Shown in pieces: positions 5,483-7,003 of a stretch of 7,003 bases of DNA. The stretch comes from Phormidesmis priestleyi (lineage in GTDB: Bacteria; Cyanobacteriota; Cyanobacteriia; Phormidesmidales; Phormidesmidaceae), in NCBI GenBank assembly GCA_003242115.1, contig QBMP01000139.1, positions 3,992 to 10,994 of the forward strand. Direction: 5' to 3'. Below the pieces are notes generated by a model. That model had not been told where the DNA came from. It searched no databases and worked only from the letters and a program-made list of their open reading frames with translations. Each line of letters begins with the position of its first letter. Within the stretch, counting starts at the first letter, position 1. A program made the position numbers and the translations under genes.

Positions 5483-6664
5483 TTATTGCTGAGACAGTCG
5501 CTTAACTGCCTGCCCTCCTAGCATCTCATGAATTTTGGCCAATCGCGCCGGAATGCTCTGCGCATGAGGACTATGACGCAAGCTTTCACTTAAGTCAAAT
5601 TGATGCAAATGATCGGCTCGATTTCCCGGAAACCAGTGACTAGCGCCGCCCAAAAGGTTATATCGCGCCTGCGCATACTCAGTCATGTCAAAAGCTTCAG
5701 CGAGGTTGCCTAGCCATAGCGCCATCGGAATGTTGATTTGTCCCGGCGTCGAGCGGATATCGGGCAGTCCTTTATGCCAAGTGCGATACCAGTTTTCGCC
5801 AAGCGTCGCGATCGCCTGTCCCTCCAACTTCGCCAAAATCGGCGGCAATAGCTCATCGGCTTGCTCAACTAGCAGCAGCGCCCGCAAATGCTCCTCAAAA
5901 TCATCAGGCTGCGCTGCCCCTAAGCTCAGCGTATGCACCTGCGGATGGCTCAGACAAAACAAATCATTAAACACCATCGGACTCAGCGGCGCACACAGCT
6001 TTACCAGGCGCGGCGGCGGACTGTGCAAATGCCCCCCTTTATCCGACGGGCTAATGATAAACACGCCCATATCTCGCTCAGTCGCGGCTTCAATCGCCCG
6101 CCAGTTATCCTGAAAAATGTAGTACCAATGAACATTCACATAGTCAAATAAATTAGTCTCAATCGCATCGACAATCACCTGCGTCGGCCCATGCGTCGAA
6201 AAACCAATGTGGCGCACCTTCCCTTGCACCTGAAGCCGCTTTGCAACATCGACGCAGCCACCGGGGCGAACACTGTTTTTCAGCGTTTCAGCGTTGTTGA
6301 TACCGTGTAAGCCTAGCAGATCAACATAGTCTAAATTGAGATTAGATAGAGAGGTTTCAACAGTTTCAAGAAAATCTTGAGAATTTGCTTTGGGGGAGAC
6401 TTTAGTCTGAATAATTAGGCGGCTGCGCTCAATCGTAGGCAGCACTTTCCCAAGCTGAATTTCCGAGGTTCCATAGCCTCTAGCCGTTTCAATATGGTTA
6501 ATGCCTAATTCCAAAGAGCGATGAATAGTAGCTTCTAAGTTCTCCTGATTTTTTGCGGGAATATCAGCCGGTGACACATCTTGCCAAGAGTGCTGATAGC
6601 GCATCCCTCCACAGGAAAACACCGGCATATTCAGTTCAGTGCGGCCAAAACGACGATAGAGCAT
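5483..6664 (-). CDS. Aldo/keto reductase, COG1453-type oxidoreductase
   Basis: A 393-residue protein with an aldo/keto reductase TIM barrel at about 1-270. The tetrad positions are Y64 (ETARGYGTSE), K88 (IIQTKVSP) and H120 (LLGLHG); the usual Asp is Glu, E59. Barrel motifs GKVRHIGFSTHGPT and VHWYYIF follow, then MGVFIISPSDKGG and the LSLGAAQPDDF phosphate-binding strand expected for NADPH binding. The C-terminal 110 residues are helical (YNLLGGASHWFPGN). COG1453 members often carry a Cys-rich iron-sulphur motif here; I see no cysteines in this region, so no cluster. The physiological substrate is unknown. It is probably soluble and monocistronic: 150 bp separate it from the exonuclease. There is no clear Shine-Dalgarno; a candidate promoter and palindrome lie just upstream, leaving a very short leader. 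Confidence 0.88.
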   Translation of the reverse strand: MLYRRFGRTELNMPVFSCGGMRYQHSWQDVSPADIPAKNQENLEATIHRSLELGINHIETARGYGTSEIQLGKVLPTIERSRLIIQTKVSPKANSQDFLETVETSLSNLNLDYVDLLGLHGINNAETLKNSVRPGGCVDVAKRLQVQGKVRHIGFSTHGPTQVIVDAIETNLFDYVNVHWYYIFQDNWRAIEAATERDMGVFIISPSDKGGHLHSPPPRLVKLCAPLSPMVFNDLFCLSHPQVHTLSLGAAQPDDFEEHLRALLLVEQADELLPPILAKLEGQAIATLGENWYRTWHKGLPDIRSTPGQINIPMALWLGNLAEAFDMTEYAQARYNLLGGASHWFPGNRADHLHQFDLSESLRHSPHAQSIPARLAKIHEMLGGQAVKRLSQQ

Positions 6665-6678
6665 TCGGTAAACGTGAA

Positions 6679-6707
6679 ACCATAACGATTGCCTTGATTG
6701 TAATCAA
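6679..6707 (-). promoter_or_regulatory. Candidate promoter of the aldo/keto reductase gene
   Basis: On the minus strand TTGATT (6702-6707) and TATGGT (6679-6684) are separated by exactly 17 bp, each matching four of six sigma-70 consensus bases. The -10 ends 14 bp before the ATG, implying a 5' leader of under 10 nt, in keeping with the missing Shine-Dalgarno. Confidence 0.35.
6694..6707. promoter_or_regulatory. Perfect 6-2-6 palindrome, possible operator
   Basis: TTGATT-GT-AATCAA is a perfect inverted repeat 29 bp upstream of the aldo/keto reductase ATG. It overlaps the candidate -35 box, where a bound dimeric repressor would block RNA polymerase. No regulator gene is adjacent, so the link is inferred from position. 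Confidence 0.35.
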
Positions 6708-6749
6708 TGATCGCCGAAGATCGTCGAAAGCTGAGTACTTTTTAGCGGT

Positions 6750-7003
6750 TCAGGCCCGTGAAATAGGCCCCCGCCAATTCTCAATTTTGATATTGGGAAC
6801 TCGGCTGAACTCACGCTGATTCGCGGTCACCATGATCAAATTATGTTGGAGTGCGGTAGCTGCTATCCAAAGGTCATAAGGGCCAATAGGCTGCCCTTGA
6901 GCTTTGAGAATGACTCTAACTTGAGCCACTTGTTCACTCACGGTTCGCTCATTTATTCTAGTGGTTCCACAAAAACTGAAAACGCTAGATGTAGCGTAAT
7001 GCA
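6750..7003 (-). CDS. VapC-type PIN-domain toxin, C-terminal part; frame probably broken
   Basis: The last 63 residues (from the GTG at 6941) are clearly the C-terminus of a VapC PIN-domain ribonuclease: GQPIGPYDLWIAATA with the conserved acidic Asp, then VTANQREFSRVPNIKIENW. Full VapC proteins are about 130 residues, so the N-terminal half with its first catalytic acids lies outside the window. The same frame stays open to the edge, but the residues it gives (ATSSVFSFCGTTR) do not look like VapC. The neighbouring frame gives LAFSVFVEPLE, which does, and then stops at TAA 6953-6955. Adding one A in the A-run at about 6952-6957 would join both into FVEPLEINERTVSEQVAQVR. So this is probably a frameshifted relic or a sequencing error. 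A VapB antitoxin would be expected further upstream, outside the window. Without a full PIN domain the fragment should not be active. Confidence 0.7.
   Translation of the reverse strand, partial: HYATSSVFSFCGTTRINERTVSEQVAQVRVILKAQGQPIGPYDLWIAATALQHNLIMVTANQREFSRVPNIKIENWRGPISRA

Larger units (their letters stand above)
185..5815. repeat. HIP1 octamers (GCGATCGC), 12 copies
   Basis: Exact palindromes start at 185, 979, 1232, 1636, 1877, 2372, 2562, 2920, 3195, 3573, 4006 and 5808. This density is a hallmark of many cyanobacterial genomes. All are within coding regions. None is found in 4014-5807 or after 5815, so the exonuclease gene and the vapC end lack them. Confidence 0.9.

Noticed and set aside
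5460..5495. Inverted repeat TCAGC/GCTGA after the aldo/keto reductase as a terminator
   Set aside because: The stem is only 5 bp with a 9-nt loop and no T-run follows on the minus strand.
5456..5521. 21-codon plus-strand ORF (MSHSKASAQ...) with AAGGA five bases upstream
   Set aside because: The ribosome site is good, but the peptide is tiny, featureless, and its end is antisense to the reductase gene; there is no independent support.
5685..6151. Plus-strand ORFs of 142 and 72 codons
   Set aside because: Antisense to the aldo/keto reductase, with Ser-rich, Arg-rich shadow translations.
6553..6819. Plus-strand 88-codon ORF bridging the reductase start and the vapC end
   Set aside because: It covers the promoter region and parts of two well-supported minus-strand genes; its translation resembles no family.

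Overview
The window looks like chromosomal DNA from a cyanobacterium. I count 12 exact copies of the octamer GCGATCGC (the HIP1 signature) in 7 kb, where about 0.1 is expected by chance. Several of the proteins also resemble families I know from filamentous or unicellular cyanobacteria. I cannot name the species. All gene calls come from reading translations and motifs; no database search was run.

Layout: positions 32-2580 (minus strand) hold two tightly coupled genes, a GTP-cyclohydrolase-II-like URC1 protein followed by a URC4/DUF1688 protein. This pair marks the URC route of uracil catabolism, known first from yeast and later seen in bacteria. It is thought to release urea from the pyrimidine ring as a nitrogen source. 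Positions 2581-2755 are a divergent intergenic region with a perfect 2 x 20 bp tandem repeat. Positions 2756-3817 (plus) encode an extended SDR/dihydroflavonol-reductase-like oxidoreductase. Converging on it, positions 3840-4373 (minus) hold an ExbD/TolR-type proton-channel subunit preceded by an unannotated 39-residue single-span membrane protein; no exbB is present. Positions 4499-5332 (minus) encode a DEDDh 3'-5' exonuclease (DnaQ family), and 5483-6664 (minus) an aldo/keto reductase of the COG1453 type. At 6750 to the window edge (minus) lies the C-terminal part of a VapC-type PIN toxin whose frame looks broken by a single-base indel.

How the genes fit together: only URC1-URC4 form a convincing functional unit (stop and start share bases, same pathway). 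The small membrane ORF and exbD are 12 bp apart and probably co-transcribed. The rest look like independent housekeeping or accessory genes, all but the SDR on the minus strand. A recurrent oddity is short two-copy tandem duplications (units of 20, 13, 11, 14 and 9 bp) in gaps, across a stop codon and once inside a gene. No RNA genes, insertion sequences or CRISPR arrays were seen. No gene-free stretch exceeds 300 bases.
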